Origin: Apricaphanius iberus
Lineage: Eukaryota; Chordata; Actinopteri; Cyprinodontiformes; Aphaniidae
DNA length: 64,000 nucleotides
Assembly: GCA_028564705.1 (NCBI GenBank)
Contig: JAPXFQ010000189.1
Location: 558,001-622,000, forward strand
Direction: 5' to 3'
A program made the translations under genes and the position numbers. The notes beneath the pieces are model-generated. The model did not search any database and had not been told where the DNA came from. It saw only the letters and a program-made list of their open reading frames with translations. Shown piece by piece: positions 10,101-18,864 of this stretch; the first letter of the stretch is position 1; every line of letters starts with the position of its first letter.

Positions 10101-12771
10101 GAGTATTTTTATTATAAAAGCTGCTTATCCCTGTATTGTTAAAGCTTCTTGTGGAGCTTGACCACAAAATAGGTCATCATCCACCATTAAGCTCCATCAG
10201 CTTACATGCTCTCTGTTTTGAGTGGATATTACAACTCTTCCATTTCAAAGCTAGCAAAAGATGCAGGAAAAGACTGTTAGGGTTCATCTGAAGCTCAACT
10301 CCTCAGTTTTTGTCCCCTAAATCTAAATAAATCACAAACTGTCTTTATTTCAGTTAGCTATATAATAGGGATGCAACAGCTTTTTTCAAAACCGATACCA
10401 TACCGATACTTGGATCAGAGTATTTACCGATACACAAAAAAAATGCTATCAATTGGGAGTCAGGTTTCATTTTTTCCTCTGCTTGTTACAAGAAATGAAA
10501 GTGAAATAGATTTAAAAATATATATATAAATTAAAATTACTTAAATGTAAAAGTTAAAAACTAATATTCTCAGTGAAATTATTGTGGGATTTCCACATCT
10601 GAAGTATCGGTTGATGTTAGCCAATACTGATACAAGTACATTAGGCAGTGTCGGGGCCGATATCCAATACCAGTATCGGTATCGATGCATCCCTATTATA
10701 TAATAATTTATAGCAAGCTACAGTACAGGTCAGAAGTTTAGACACACCTTCTCATTCAGTGGGTTTTCTTTATTTTAATGACTATTTACATTGCAAATTC
10801 ACACTGAAGGCATATAATACTATGAATGAACACATATGGAATTATGTAGTACTCTTACAAAAAAAGTGTGAAATAACCTGGCCTCCAAAGTCACCAGACC
10901 TGAACCCAATCGAGATGATTTGGGGTGAGCTGAACCACAGAGTGAAGACAAACGGGCCAACAAGTACTAAGCATCTCTGGAAACTCCTTCAAGATTGTTG
11001 GAAAACCATTTCGGGTGACTACCTCTTGACGCTCAAGAGAATGCAAAGCAGTAATCAGAGCAAAGGGTGGCTACTTTGAGGAATCTAAAATATACCACAT
11101 GTATTCAGTTTAAGTACATACAGTAATTCCAAACATCATGTGTTCGTTCATAGATTTGATGCCCTTGCCCTCATGAAAGTAAAGAAAACGAATTGAATTA
11201 GAAGGTGTATCCAAACCTTTGGCCTGTACAGTACAGGAAGTTACAAAAGTAGTGGTTGAAATCTCCAATACATCCCTGCTTACATTACATGTTGTGGTAC
11301 CTGTTCTAGCTCTCGCATGAATGGGGGAAAACTGGGTAAATTGGTTTTGAACAACGCTTACACTTCTTTTCAGTTAAACGGGGACTGCTTGTTTTTATGA
11401 GAAAAGGGCCATTTACAGCTGCCACATCAGTTATTATCCAGAAACAGAAATGGCACAGCTGAAACTGAATGCCCACGTTTTTCTGCTTGTTGTTCTGCTG
11501 GCGTTGGGACTGTAGCACAGCTACATGCTACAACCTGGCGGGTGAGATCATTAGGCGTGTCCATTCATTTAAAAAATATATATACAATGTTAATGACGTA
11601 ATAAAAGTCACCTCAGGTATTGGCAAGAAGTTTTATTCTTTAAATAGAGGTAAAGATTAACAATGAAAATGGCAGTTTGTCTTTTAGCAGATCAGTGTAC
11701 TTGTTCTTTTAAGTACAGCCAGCATGACAAATCAAACATTCAACAATGAACAAGGGTTATAAATAATATTTTTTATAAATAGAGTTGGTTGGACCTAGTT
11801 AAATCTAACTGAGTGACATTTTGAGTGTGTGTCAGGGAGTGTACTTAACTATTATGTACTTTTTTCTTATAAGACAGTATTATTATGGCATATTGTTATT
11901 CTTAGTGGGAAATTTCTGGATACTCTACACAGATACACACCTACAGTTTATCTGAAATTAGACTTCTTGTTTGTTTTAGATGTGTTAAAACGTAAAAAAG
12001 AAAAATATTTGCATCTCCAAATTACCAGAATCGACATCGAACACAACATACTTTTTAAATATTAAACCAAATGATCTGATCATTTACTCAGTTCTTGAAT
12101 ATAAAATACTTTTCTACCTTTACTGGAGTAAAGGTACGTTGAAGTAGGGCTACTTGAGCACAATTATACTGGGATACTCTACCCAGAGAACATTTTATGA
12201 CATGTATCAACCTAGCACATCAATATCGTTACGAAACCAATCATAACTATGACATGCTAGATTACCCAACTGTCCTCTTCCATACATTTTGGACGAAGAA
12301 AAGCGCTATTATGTTACTGTTTTGAATTATATTGTTTGGCTAAAACAGATTTATCAGGAAAAAAATAAACCCTTTGTACCGTTTCTGTAGCTAACCATGT
12401 GGTAACCACGGTCAACACTGAGAGCTCTAACAGAATAGCGGGCATGCCACCGATTCTAATCGCTTCAGTTAAAATATAAAATCAACAGAACAATGATATA
12501 AAACAGTGTTATAAAAATAAAGGTGTGGAACTAGGGGTAATAGGAACACGATTCGTCCGTTCGCTTTGAGCTAGCGCGGATAGCTCACATCGACCGCATT
12601 AACCTTATTGAGCTTTTCTATCCCCGTCAGGTTAACTTACTTCGGTTATCCGTCTACTGCAATCTAAACACGATAAAATAAAACTGAAAACCACAGTTAC
12701 CGTTCCAGATCATCCTCAGTGCTGATCATGGGCTCTGTTTCTACCGGCATATCGATATCAACAGCTGCCAT
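991..12771 (-). CDS. dnajc7: DnaJ homolog subfamily C member 7 (TPR co-chaperone), 3' end missing
   Basis: Twelve coding exons join in phase: 12701-12771, 9506-9594, 9206-9330, 6475-6588, 6258-6332, 5780-5898, 5497-5650, 4751-4915, 4498-4589, 4340-4413, 4086-4232 and 991-1146. They total 1381 nt, or 460 residues plus one base. TPR helices fill about residues 25-345. A J domain follows at about 379-447, with [20 protein letters not shown] and the HPD triad at 407-409 whose Asp codon is split by an intron. The family (TPR2) binds HSP70 and HSP90 through its TPRs and stimulates HSP70 ATPase through HPD in the cytosol. The human protein is about 494 residues, so roughly the last 33 residues, a Gly/Phe-rich tail, are absent. 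No matching exon lies in 1-990, so the final exon should be left of the window. The start ATG is the first in frame and opens an acidic N-terminus as in the family. Every internal splice site is GT-AG. Confidence 0.93.
2202..2570 (+). pseudogene. hAT transposase N-terminal fragment with BED zinc finger
   Basis: A 122-codon frame inside the outer hAT element. After an acidic start it reads [11 protein letters not shown], then [19 protein letters not shown] and HFKRHH. This is the C-x2-C plus H-x3/4-H pattern of BED fingers that bind transposon ends. The usual downstream RNase-H-like catalytic domain and C-terminal hAT dimerisation domain are gone; the frame ends shortly after a Ser-rich linker. 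It is a deletion derivative and not a working transposase. Confidence 0.8.
2817..3862. mobile_element. Nested non-autonomous hAT element
   Basis: Termini tagggctgcac (2817-2827) and its complement (3852-3862) are flanked by a perfect 8-bp duplication cactgaac at 2809-2816 and 3863-3870, the target length hAT transposases make. The ends continue as imperfect inverted repeats rich in cacgatta motifs. The 1046-bp element has no transposase frame. It sits inside the older hAT at 1990-3908, so the insertion order is clear from the sequence. Confidence 0.92.
4086..4232 (-). CDS. dnajc7: dnajc7 coding exon 11 (start of J domain)
   Basis: Encodes residues 360-409: a basic linker with [11 protein letters not shown], then helices I-II of the J domain ending in HHP. 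The Asp of HPD is split G|AC across the following intron, which holds the nested hAT elements. Confidence 0.93.
4340..4413 (-). CDS. dnajc7: dnajc7 coding exon 10
   Basis: Encodes residues 335-360, [20 protein letters not shown], closing the last TPR. The acceptor is cctgtag and the donor gtacgc. Confidence 0.9.
4498..4589 (-). CDS. dnajc7: dnajc7 coding exon 9
   Basis: Encodes residues 305-335, [20 protein letters not shown] then [10 protein letters not shown]. It ends with TG of a Cys codon before gtacgt. Confidence 0.91.
4751..4915 (-). CDS. dnajc7: dnajc7 coding exon 8
   Basis: Fifty-five codons, residues 250-304, with [18 protein letters not shown] and [20 protein letters not shown]. 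This begins the C-terminal TPR block. The acceptor is aaatag and the donor gtacct. Confidence 0.92.
4916..5496 (-). other. dnajc7 intron 7
   Basis: About 580 bp of AT-rich intron with a TTAATATT-rich stretch near 5095-5145 and an A-run near 5192-5205. Nothing coding was recognised. Confidence 0.6.
5497..5650 (-). CDS. dnajc7: dnajc7 coding exon 7
   Basis: Encodes residues 198-249 with [20 protein letters not shown], almost identical to mammalian DNAJC7. The acceptor is cctctag and the donor gtaact, ending in phase 0 after ACR. Confidence 0.93.
5780..5898 (-). CDS. dnajc7: dnajc7 coding exon 6
   Basis: Encodes residues 159-198, [20 protein letters not shown] and onward to YPEAQSVA. The last two bases AG combine with T of the next exon to make Ser. 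Confidence 0.92.
6258..6332 (-). CDS. dnajc7: dnajc7 coding exon 5
   Basis: Twenty-five codons, residues 134-158, containing [17 protein letters not shown]. It is the linker and start of the central TPR block. The acceptor is tttttag and the donor gtgaat. Confidence 0.9.
6475..6588 (-). CDS. dnajc7: dnajc7 coding exon 4
   Basis: Encodes residues 96-133, beginning [18 protein letters not shown], the third TPR. It is exactly 38 codons in phase 0, between acceptor acacag and donor gtggga. Confidence 0.92.
7915..8078. repeat. Relic of the long-TIR repeat family also found at 59-60 kb
   Basis: The stretch with ggctctaaacttctcagg, then gaatgaaa and ggctaaaaataaagtcc, parallels the right arm of the element ending near 60,400 (ggctccaaacttgtctgg then gcttaaaataaggtcc). 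Only one arm is clear here, so this is a degraded or partial copy. Confidence 0.45.
8114..8653. repeat. MITE-like repeat with ~50-bp imperfect inverted ends, copy 1
   Basis: The left end gggagcctaagtc (8115-) and right end gacttaggctccc (-8652) are inverted copies. Similarity continues for about 50 bp through ggtccatggatgcccta against its counterpart. There is no coding capacity. A truncated second copy lies at 45,144-45,430 and shares gagagtcaatggagc and the gtttagcgg..ctacaactgcag block. The class is uncertain because no clear target duplication was found. Confidence 0.65.
8667..9131. repeat. Short MITE abutting the preceding repeat
   Basis: The left end aaaggtacaatatgtaatt and the right end, whose complement reads aaaggtgcagtatcttaga, form imperfect inverted termini of about 25 bp. 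The pattern resembles a very common teleost MITE. It lies 14 bp from the neighbouring repeat and has no coding frame. Confidence 0.5.
9206..9330 (-). CDS. dnajc7: dnajc7 coding exon 3
   Basis: Encodes residues 54-95, including [20 protein letters not shown], the second TPR unit. The acceptor is catag and the donor gtcggt, leaving phase 0. Confidence 0.92.
9506..9594 (-). CDS. dnajc7: dnajc7 coding exon 2
   Basis: Encodes [21 protein letters not shown] and the rest of the first TPR helix pair (residues 24-54). The acceptor is ctccag and the donor is gtgaga. It leaves one base (G) for the next exon. Confidence 0.92.
10366..10695. mobile_element. Small hAT-type MITE (tagggatgca family), copy 1
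   Basis: Ends are tagggatgcaac and its inverted counterpart gatgcatcccta. It is flanked by ctatataa and ttatataa, 7 of 8 matching, an 8-bp hAT-like target duplication. The interior is rich in cgataccgata motifs and has no coding frame. A sister copy lies at 52,158-52,522 with a perfect duplication. Confidence 0.82.
10721..11231 (+). mobile_element. Internally deleted Tc1-like transposon
   Basis: The termini are inverted repeats of about 28 bp, left cagtacaggtcagaagttta and right complement ctgtacaggccaaaggttt. They are flanked by TA dinucleotides, the Tc1/mariner target. Between them only the C-terminal transposase segment survives (about 10,849-11,079), with [18 protein letters not shown] carrying the final Glu of the DDE triad. 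The helix-turn-helix and first two catalytic Asp regions are deleted, so it cannot mobilise itself. Confidence 0.85.
10849..11079 (+). pseudogene. Tc1-like transposase C-terminal remnant
   Basis: The frame encodes [19 protein letters not shown] and continues to [10 protein letters not shown] before stop TGA. PDLNPIE is the signature around the catalytic Glu of Tc1 transposases. Everything upstream of this in the family is absent. Confidence 0.8.
12701..12771 (-). CDS. dnajc7: dnajc7 coding exon 1
   Basis: Starts at ATG (12,771) with [15 protein letters not shown] and ends after two bases of an Arg codon before gtaactg. It encodes the acidic, poorly conserved N-terminus (residues 1-24). The next exon completes the codon as CG|T. 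Confidence 0.88.
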
Positions 12772-12850
12772 CTTTTCTGGAAAATGCGAAGCTCGAGGAC
12801 TGCGGCGATGTGACGTCACATCCGCCTTTTCTTTCGTGGGTTGAGGAAAG
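12772..12850 (-). promoter_or_regulatory. dnajc7 proximal promoter with palindromic CRE/ATF site
   Basis: The stretch just upstream of the start codon is GC-richer than its surroundings. It contains a perfect 16-bp palindrome GATGTGACGTCACATC at 12,807-12,822. Its core TGACGTCA (12,811-12,818) is the consensus cAMP-response element bound by CREB/ATF factors, and lies about 40 bp upstream of the ATG. CREs close to transcription starts are common in TATA-less housekeeping promoters. No TATA box is evident. Function is inferred from sequence. Confidence 0.6.
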
Positions 12851-12919
12851 TAAGTAGGTCACTGGTTCAGTTTCTTATATAAATTGTCATTATTGGTTGT
12901 TTTATACGGCAGAGTATTA

Positions 12920-13570
12920 GGGACATTGTAAACAAAACAAGATTATTTTGGAGTAAATTTTCACCCCCCAAAAAACTCAGCAATTCTGAGATTAAAGTGA
13001 CATATTTTCCAGAAAAAAAACTCATTCAAAAACTCAAACAGAGACAGAATATCTCTGATATCAAAAAGTGGCAAAATTACGAGTTAAAATACTAGATTAA
13101 GATTAATTTCTGATATTTTCTAGAAAAAAACATATAACTCTGATGTAGAAAAATAGAACATTTGACATTTCTATCATTAAAGGCATATTTTTTTACTTTA
13201 GTATATTAGTTTAGATATCGAAAATGTATGCCTTTAATCACAGAAATTTATGTTTTTTTCTTGCAAATTTCGCAAATCATAAAAATTATGTTTTTTTTCC
13301 TAGAAAACATCTGAAATTAAAACAAAAAAATTCTGTCTTTTAACTTGTAATTTTACGTTTTTTGTTACGGAGAATTTCCGAGGTTTTTTCCTGACAAATA
13401 TGTGCAATTATTCTCAGAAATTCTGAGTTTTTACGCGTAATTTTGCTACTTTTTCACATTACAGAATTTCCAATTTTTTTCTGGAAAATATGTGACTTTA
13501 ATCTCTGAATTTCTGAGTTTCTTGGGTGGAAATTTACTACAAAATATTTTTATGTTGTTTACAATGGCCC
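12920..13570. mobile_element. Long fold-back MITE beside the dnajc7 promoter
   Basis: The first ~95 bp (gggacattgtaaacaaaac onward) pairs with the last ~100 bp (ending gtttacaatggccc), with TA on both sides, a Tc1/mariner-like target. Matching internal blocks include gacatattttcca against tggaaaatatgtgac. The interior is A/T-run rich with repeated tctgag and tttct motifs and further self-complementarity. There is no coding frame. It starts about 150 bp upstream of the dnajc7 ATG. Confidence 0.75.
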
Positions 13571-13639
13571 TAAAACTCTGTCGTAGTTTTAGGATTATCT
13601 CTTCCAAAATTGACAACAAATAAATAAAACTGACAGTCA

Positions 13640-13875
13640 ATGTGTAAATGAATAAATAAATGGGTACATTAAATTGAAAAGTAATACATCTGAAAACATT
13701 TTCAAAAAATATTTAATTTCACAGTTATTCATTTATAAATGTATGTATGTTCACATTTCTTTCTTTATTTAAATATTTCTCTATTTATTTACTTATTTAT
13801 TTCCATATTTATTTATTTACACATTTCCAGATCACATTTATTTACACAGTTCTAGATCAGATTATAAGGAGTTTA
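13640..13875. repeat. AAAT/ATTT low-complexity arm, left
   Basis: Switches from AATGAATAAATAA-type to ATTTATTTACT-type repeats. It ends in atttatttacacatttcc and ttctagatcag, which recur inverted at about 14,985-15,020. It forms the left arm of a larger fold-back around 13,993-14,628. Confidence 0.6.
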
Positions 13876-13992
13876 TTCTAATAAGGGGGGTATTTCTAAC
13901 TCTGGCCTAAAGCCTGATTGATCAGCTCCAGGTCTCTTTATTTACTCTGAAGTGGCTGAGAAGGAATGTTAGCATCAGTTAACTACTCTGTG

Positions 13993-14628
13993 GCTGCATT
14001 TCCATTACAAATATGCTCTATCGTTCATCGATATTGTCTAACTGTCGTAAAAACAAATTTTCGCAATTGCGGTGTTTCCATTAAAATACAAACTCAGTTT
14101 AAAACACAAGCTTTCAAGCGAGTAAGAAAAGTGGCAATGGATGTGAACATTTACAGTAGATATATTCATATTGCAAGCATGGCACTAGCGTTCATTATCT
14201 GCCATTAGGCGGGGATCTAGATGGCTTGTAGAGGCATTGAAGCGACAAGCCCCTTTTACATTGGAGAGGTCTTGGTAAATTCTCATTTTCTTTGCTGCTT
14301 TGAATCAAACATATTAGTTATGTCTTTATCATGAACCAACTCAGTCTGTTCATGAATCCAAACTTGCCGCAACATCTTTCTCCTCCTCCTACTTCGTCTT
14401 TTTTGCTCGTAGTAACATCCAGTTGTTGCTCATGTGATACGAAAAAGGTGTTTCTATTGCTGTTTTGCGAAATATATTAATTTCGATATGCTCGAAAAAC
14501 CACCTCATCCAAGCGCAAAAACGTTTAATCAAAAAAGGTGAGTTTTTTCAAAATTGCTGTGTTTCCACTAGGCAAAGTTATTTTCGCAACTTCAACTTGC
14601 GCAATTTCATGGGAAATGGAAATGCAGC
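13993..14628. repeat. MITE with gctgcatttccatt ends
   Basis: The left end gctgcatttccatt at 13,993 is inverted at the right end (aaatggaaatgcagc, to 14,628). The interior has repeated ttcgcaa and tgtgtttcca motifs in inverted positions. It carries no coding frame, and no clear target duplication was resolved. Confidence 0.6.
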
Positions 14629-14984
14629 TTGCATCTGCATCCACAGGTGATGGTGGGAGGAGGCCAGCAGAGTGGTCCCGGTCAGGGTCCTCCTACAAGC
14701 TACGTAATTCAGCTTCACATGCATGAAAACGGCATATTTTAAAGCACAACCAGTTCGCTTTGGACACGCTTCAAGGTGCGAATGTGCAATCAACCAGCTA
14801 GGAGCATGTGGCGCTTTTTGGTTGCGTGTACCGCCGTCGGTGTGTAAGCACCATAAGTATCCGCAGTTCCTGCCATCATCACCTCTGATTGGACAGAATT
14901 TCTGTCGCTTGATTGGTTATTTCTTTTAGGGGCTAGTCCTGCCTTTTCTTTCCTCTGATTGTCTAGAAAAATTGGTGAATTTAA

Positions 14985-15555
14985 ATCAGATCTAGAAATG
15001 TGTAAATAAATAAATAAATGTGAAAATACATCAAAGGTGGAAATGCATAAATAAATCCCGTCAAGAATAAATAAATGTGGAACTAAATGTAGCAATAAAT
15101 AAATAATAATTGCAAATAAATAAATATAGAAATAGATAAATAAATGTGTAATTAAATAGATGGATAAATAAATACAGCAATAAATGAATAAATATGTAAG
15201 TAAATAAATACATTTGTAAATAAATAAATGAACAAATATATAAATAAATGTGAAAATATTTTTCATGTATTTGCACATTTAGTTGTGTATTTTCAATTGT
15301 ATGTATTTGTTTATGTGCTTATTTATTCGTGTTTTTATGAAAAACATTTATTTATGTATTTATTTAAAAATGTTTTGTGTATTATATTTATTTCCACATG
15401 TATTTATTTATGTAAATATTTTTTTATATAAAATATAAAAATTATTTTGAAGTTTATTTATCTATTTACACATTTATTTTTTTTCCTATAAATATTTATT
15501 TCCAAATGCATTACCTCATTTATTTATACATTTATTTATTTAAAATTTTGGCGAA
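14985..15555. repeat. AAAT/ATTT low-complexity arm, right
   Basis: About 300 bp of aaataaatg-type repeats switch near 15,260-15,340 to atttattt-type repeats. The edge aatcagatctagaaatgtg is the inverse of the left arm edge near 13,850. Open frames here (Tyr/Ile/Phe/Leu-rich) are artefacts of the repeat. Confidence 0.65.
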
Positions 15556-16007
15556 GAGATGTCCCTCCATATTGTTTGGCCATATGTTTAGAAATTTGGT
15601 TAGTTTTTTTGTTTTTACTTTATACCTGTAATTTAAAAGTAAAAATATTTTATGTCTTAAAATAATTCCCAGTATTTATATAGCCCCATTTAGCATCTAA
15701 TACGTCTTTTTTTGAAGTACAAGCACTCCACTTTTTGCCTTTTAATTGTATTTTTAATTTGTTCTTTTAAGGAACATATAAATGTATAATAATACATAAT
15801 AATAGGTACCCCAGATGGTGTTTATACTTCATGCCATGTACGCACGTAACCAGTTTCTTTTAAACAAATATTTTCCTCCGCTCCTTTAAAAAAAACAAAA
15901 AAACTCTATCCACTCATAACCAGATAAATGCGTTTTTAAGCACATTCATAGACGTGGAAAACCTGTAGGGTGCAGTAGTTCTCCTGAATCCTATCTGCTT
16001 GGAATAA

Positions 16008-16430
16008 CTTTCTTCACACCGCTCCTAACGCCAGCATCAAGAGCGGTAAGATTACATGTAAGGTCTACGATTGAAGCTGTCAGAGGGGCGTCTGAGTCTC
16101 TGCGGCTATGGGGTCAGAATATCAGCTTAAGATGAAACTGAAAATAAATATTGGCACTGAAAATAAAAATTGGCATTGAAAAATATGTGCCAATATTTAT
16201 TTTCAGTTTCATCTTAAACTGATATCATTCTGACCCCATATTTAGAAGTGTAGTGACGTTGCCTGACATCAACTTTGTCTAGCCAGCCACGATCTGCTAG
16301 TGTTTAAAACATCCGGAAGCAAAAGGCCCATCCATGCGCTTTGCAAGCTTCAGTCACACCGCCCCAAAGGTCGTCATCAAGAGCGGCAAGATCTTATGCA
16401 AAGTCTATGGTTGAGGCAGTCACAGACTGT
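16008..16430. repeat. Diverged direct duplication flanking the hairpin
   Basis: The blocks at about 16,008-16,094 and 16,346-16,430 share cacaccgc, catcaagagcgg.aagat and ggtct.cgattga-type segments in the same order and orientation. The hairpin lies between them. They are too long and diverged to be a target duplication of the hairpin, so they are probably two copies of an older repeat unit. Confidence 0.5.
16107..16240. repeat. 134-bp hairpin inverted repeat
   Basis: The left arm (tatggggtcagaatatcag, 16,107-16,157) pairs with the right arm ending tctgaccccata (16,187-16,240) over about 50 bp with few mismatches, around a 29-bp loop. It has the shape of a tiny fold-back MITE. The single strand would form a strong hairpin. 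Confidence 0.8.
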
Positions 16431-17622
16431 ATAAGCGTCAAACTAGTCACTTTGCGAGCGCTGATTGACGCTGACAAAACGTGCGGTGTGAACACAGCCT
16501 ATCTGCAGCATACAGCTAGGAAAAGGGCTTGGACAATCGGTAATACCAACACAGCTATAAGGGCATAAATGCTGTTTCCGAGAGTAAACACAGGTCACGA
16601 GAGAGATTTTGGAGCTTTTTTTTTTGACGCGGACAGTTTTGTTACACCACTTCAAAACTCTGGTTTCCTCTGTCCACTCGAAGACATTGAAAACGGAAAC
16701 AAACGCAGATCTTCACTTTCGCCGGAGTTTTTAAACAGATTAGTTTGTGGTGCCAAAAATGTTAGTTTTCGTGTCGATGACAGGCCAAACCGTAGAAAAT
16801 ATCTGTTTTGTGAGATACCCAGCTACGTGTGTACAAGACATCATTCTTTAGGCTAATTCTGAGTGGAATCTCTTCTGCCATTGTCAGCTGGGTCAGCAAC
16901 AGAGATAGGCACTTAAAACCCCCGGAAACAACCCCATTAATAAGGCAAGTTCTGTTCTGGGGATTACTTTGGTACACGTGAGATCATTGTCCAAATAGCT
17001 CTGTGCAACCTTTTCATAAGACTCTTATACAAAAGCAGAGTGTCCTTAGTGAGAGGCTTCTTTTAATATGCTGTAATACAGACTGCTATAGGAGATATTT
17101 CCTGGGAACAGAGATGATCAGGGAGAATTTATTTTGTCTTTAGTTAACAATTTGAAAGGAAGACACTGTTATGAAGTCACATAAGATCAATGCTTTGGGT
17201 AGGATGTGCGGTAGGGGGAGTGGGTTCATTGAAGTCATTCTGTCGTAGGAACAGCATAGTGCTTAAAATCTTCTGATACACACAGAACATCATCTTTTTC
17301 ATCCATAAAACTCAGCTCCTGCTCTTGTGCCCAGGATGTCCTACAAAAACAAATGACAATGCAGCAAAAACAAAATAAAATGAATTTGTCAGTTTTTAAA
17401 AGCTAAAGAGAATTTTCTTGTTGATTTCTAACATTTTTATCCCCCCTATAATTTTTTTTCTTCTCAAATTGAAAATTGGATTAGTCCAAATATTTTTGTG
17501 TGACAATGATAAATTAAAACACACTCTATCATTGCTTTTTTGACACTATATTTCCATGAAGTTAATGAGACTTACATTTCAGGTTTGGGTACCAGTTCCA
17601 AAGAGAATATTCTTTTACATGG

Positions 17623-17626
<4 letters not shown>

Positions 17627-17708
<82 letters not shown>
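17627..17708. repeat. (TA)n microsatellite
   Basis: An uninterrupted TA dinucleotide tract of about 80 bp. The apparent Tyr-Ile repeat protein over it is not a gene. Confidence 0.95.
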
Positions 17709-17709
<1 letters not shown>

Positions 17710-18858
17710 CCATAATATAGTTACACTTCAGTCAAGGCTAAAAGAATAAGCGTTTGGTTTTCTTGTATCGCACTTTGAAAACAAATACCACAAGAGGGCG
17801 CTGTTGACACAAAATAAAGAAATACAAAAGTGACTTTCAATTATGTGACGGTTATTTATAGAGGACAAGACAGATGTCGAATTGCACGTTCAATGACTGC
17901 TTGTTTCTTACGTTGTTGCTATAGATATTTAGTGTTTTGTTACGATTTAGTAATTGTATTTACACAATCCGGGATTGTAAAACTGAGTTTCTTTAGCTCC
18001 ATAGTAAACTATTCATACTACAAATGCTTACTTTAAAAATCTTTAATGATGAAGAGATTTAAAATGATACTAATAACTGTGCTTAAACTTCTAAATGGGC
18101 CAGTTCTTAGTATTGCAACCATATATTAATAAGTGTAGCCTACTAAGTAAAAATGAAAGCTACAGTAGATAGGATAAAACAAACTGGGTACAAAAAACAA
18201 GAGATATTTATAAGTTCATTTGGAATACATTAAAACTTTTTAATCACATAATGATTTACATTTTTGCAATAAATAAACAGTTACACTTATTATTAATCTT
18301 AGCAGGTGACAAAACAAGAAAAATAATATTGCTTAGTGGGTTTCAGCAGTCATGTGGTATATTTATATTGATAATGAAAGTGGACCCCCCCACAGTAAAC
18401 ACAACAGAAGTATAAATTTCAAACACTAATACTTCAGATGTCTGAGCAGCTCTTAACAGAATCTGATCACTTATATTGCACAAACAGCATCAAGCCGTTT
18501 TATCATCCTATCTTACATAAAATGTCACCTGTGTAAAGTTCTCCCAAAGGATTTGAAGGCAGTTAAATATTGGCAGAATTATAGAGATAAGAAAAAAATA
18601 CTGAATGACATGTGCTCTTGTTTTTCCCATTTTGTAGGGTGGCGAGGAGATATGGGCCTCTGTATATTGCTCATGAATGTGTGCAATATATTTGTAAACA
18701 AGTCTAACTTGGCCCATTTTGGAGTATCTATTACTCTTACACATGCTCTGATTTTAAGTAAAATCTCCTTTTTATTTTTATCCTACTCATAAAAAATATT
18801 GTAAATGGGGTAACCTAAAGTGCAAACTTGAAAGATTGTAACAAACAATAACTCTAAC

Positions 18859-18864
18859 TTTATT
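18859..18864 (-). promoter_or_regulatory. Candidate polyadenylation signal for znf385c
   Basis: The minus strand reads AATAAA about 710 bp past the znf385c stop. It is one of several possible signals in AT-rich DNA, and nothing else distinguishes it. Confidence 0.25.

Larger units (their letters stand above)
9595..12700 (-). other. dnajc7 intron 1
   Basis: A 3.1-kb intron after the first coding exon. It contains a hAT MITE (10,366-10,695) and a collapsed Tc1-like element (10,721-11,231) almost back to back. The rest is AT-rich with no recognised exon. Confidence 0.6.

Noticed and set aside
14790..15278. 162-codon Tyr/Ile/Leu-rich frame
   Set aside because: Produced by AAAT-type low-complexity DNA; all three minus frames look alike.
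17540..17749. Frame with a long Tyr-Ile repeat
   Set aside because: It is the translation of a (TA)n microsatellite; the same applies to 22,402-22,608 and 45,879-46,160.
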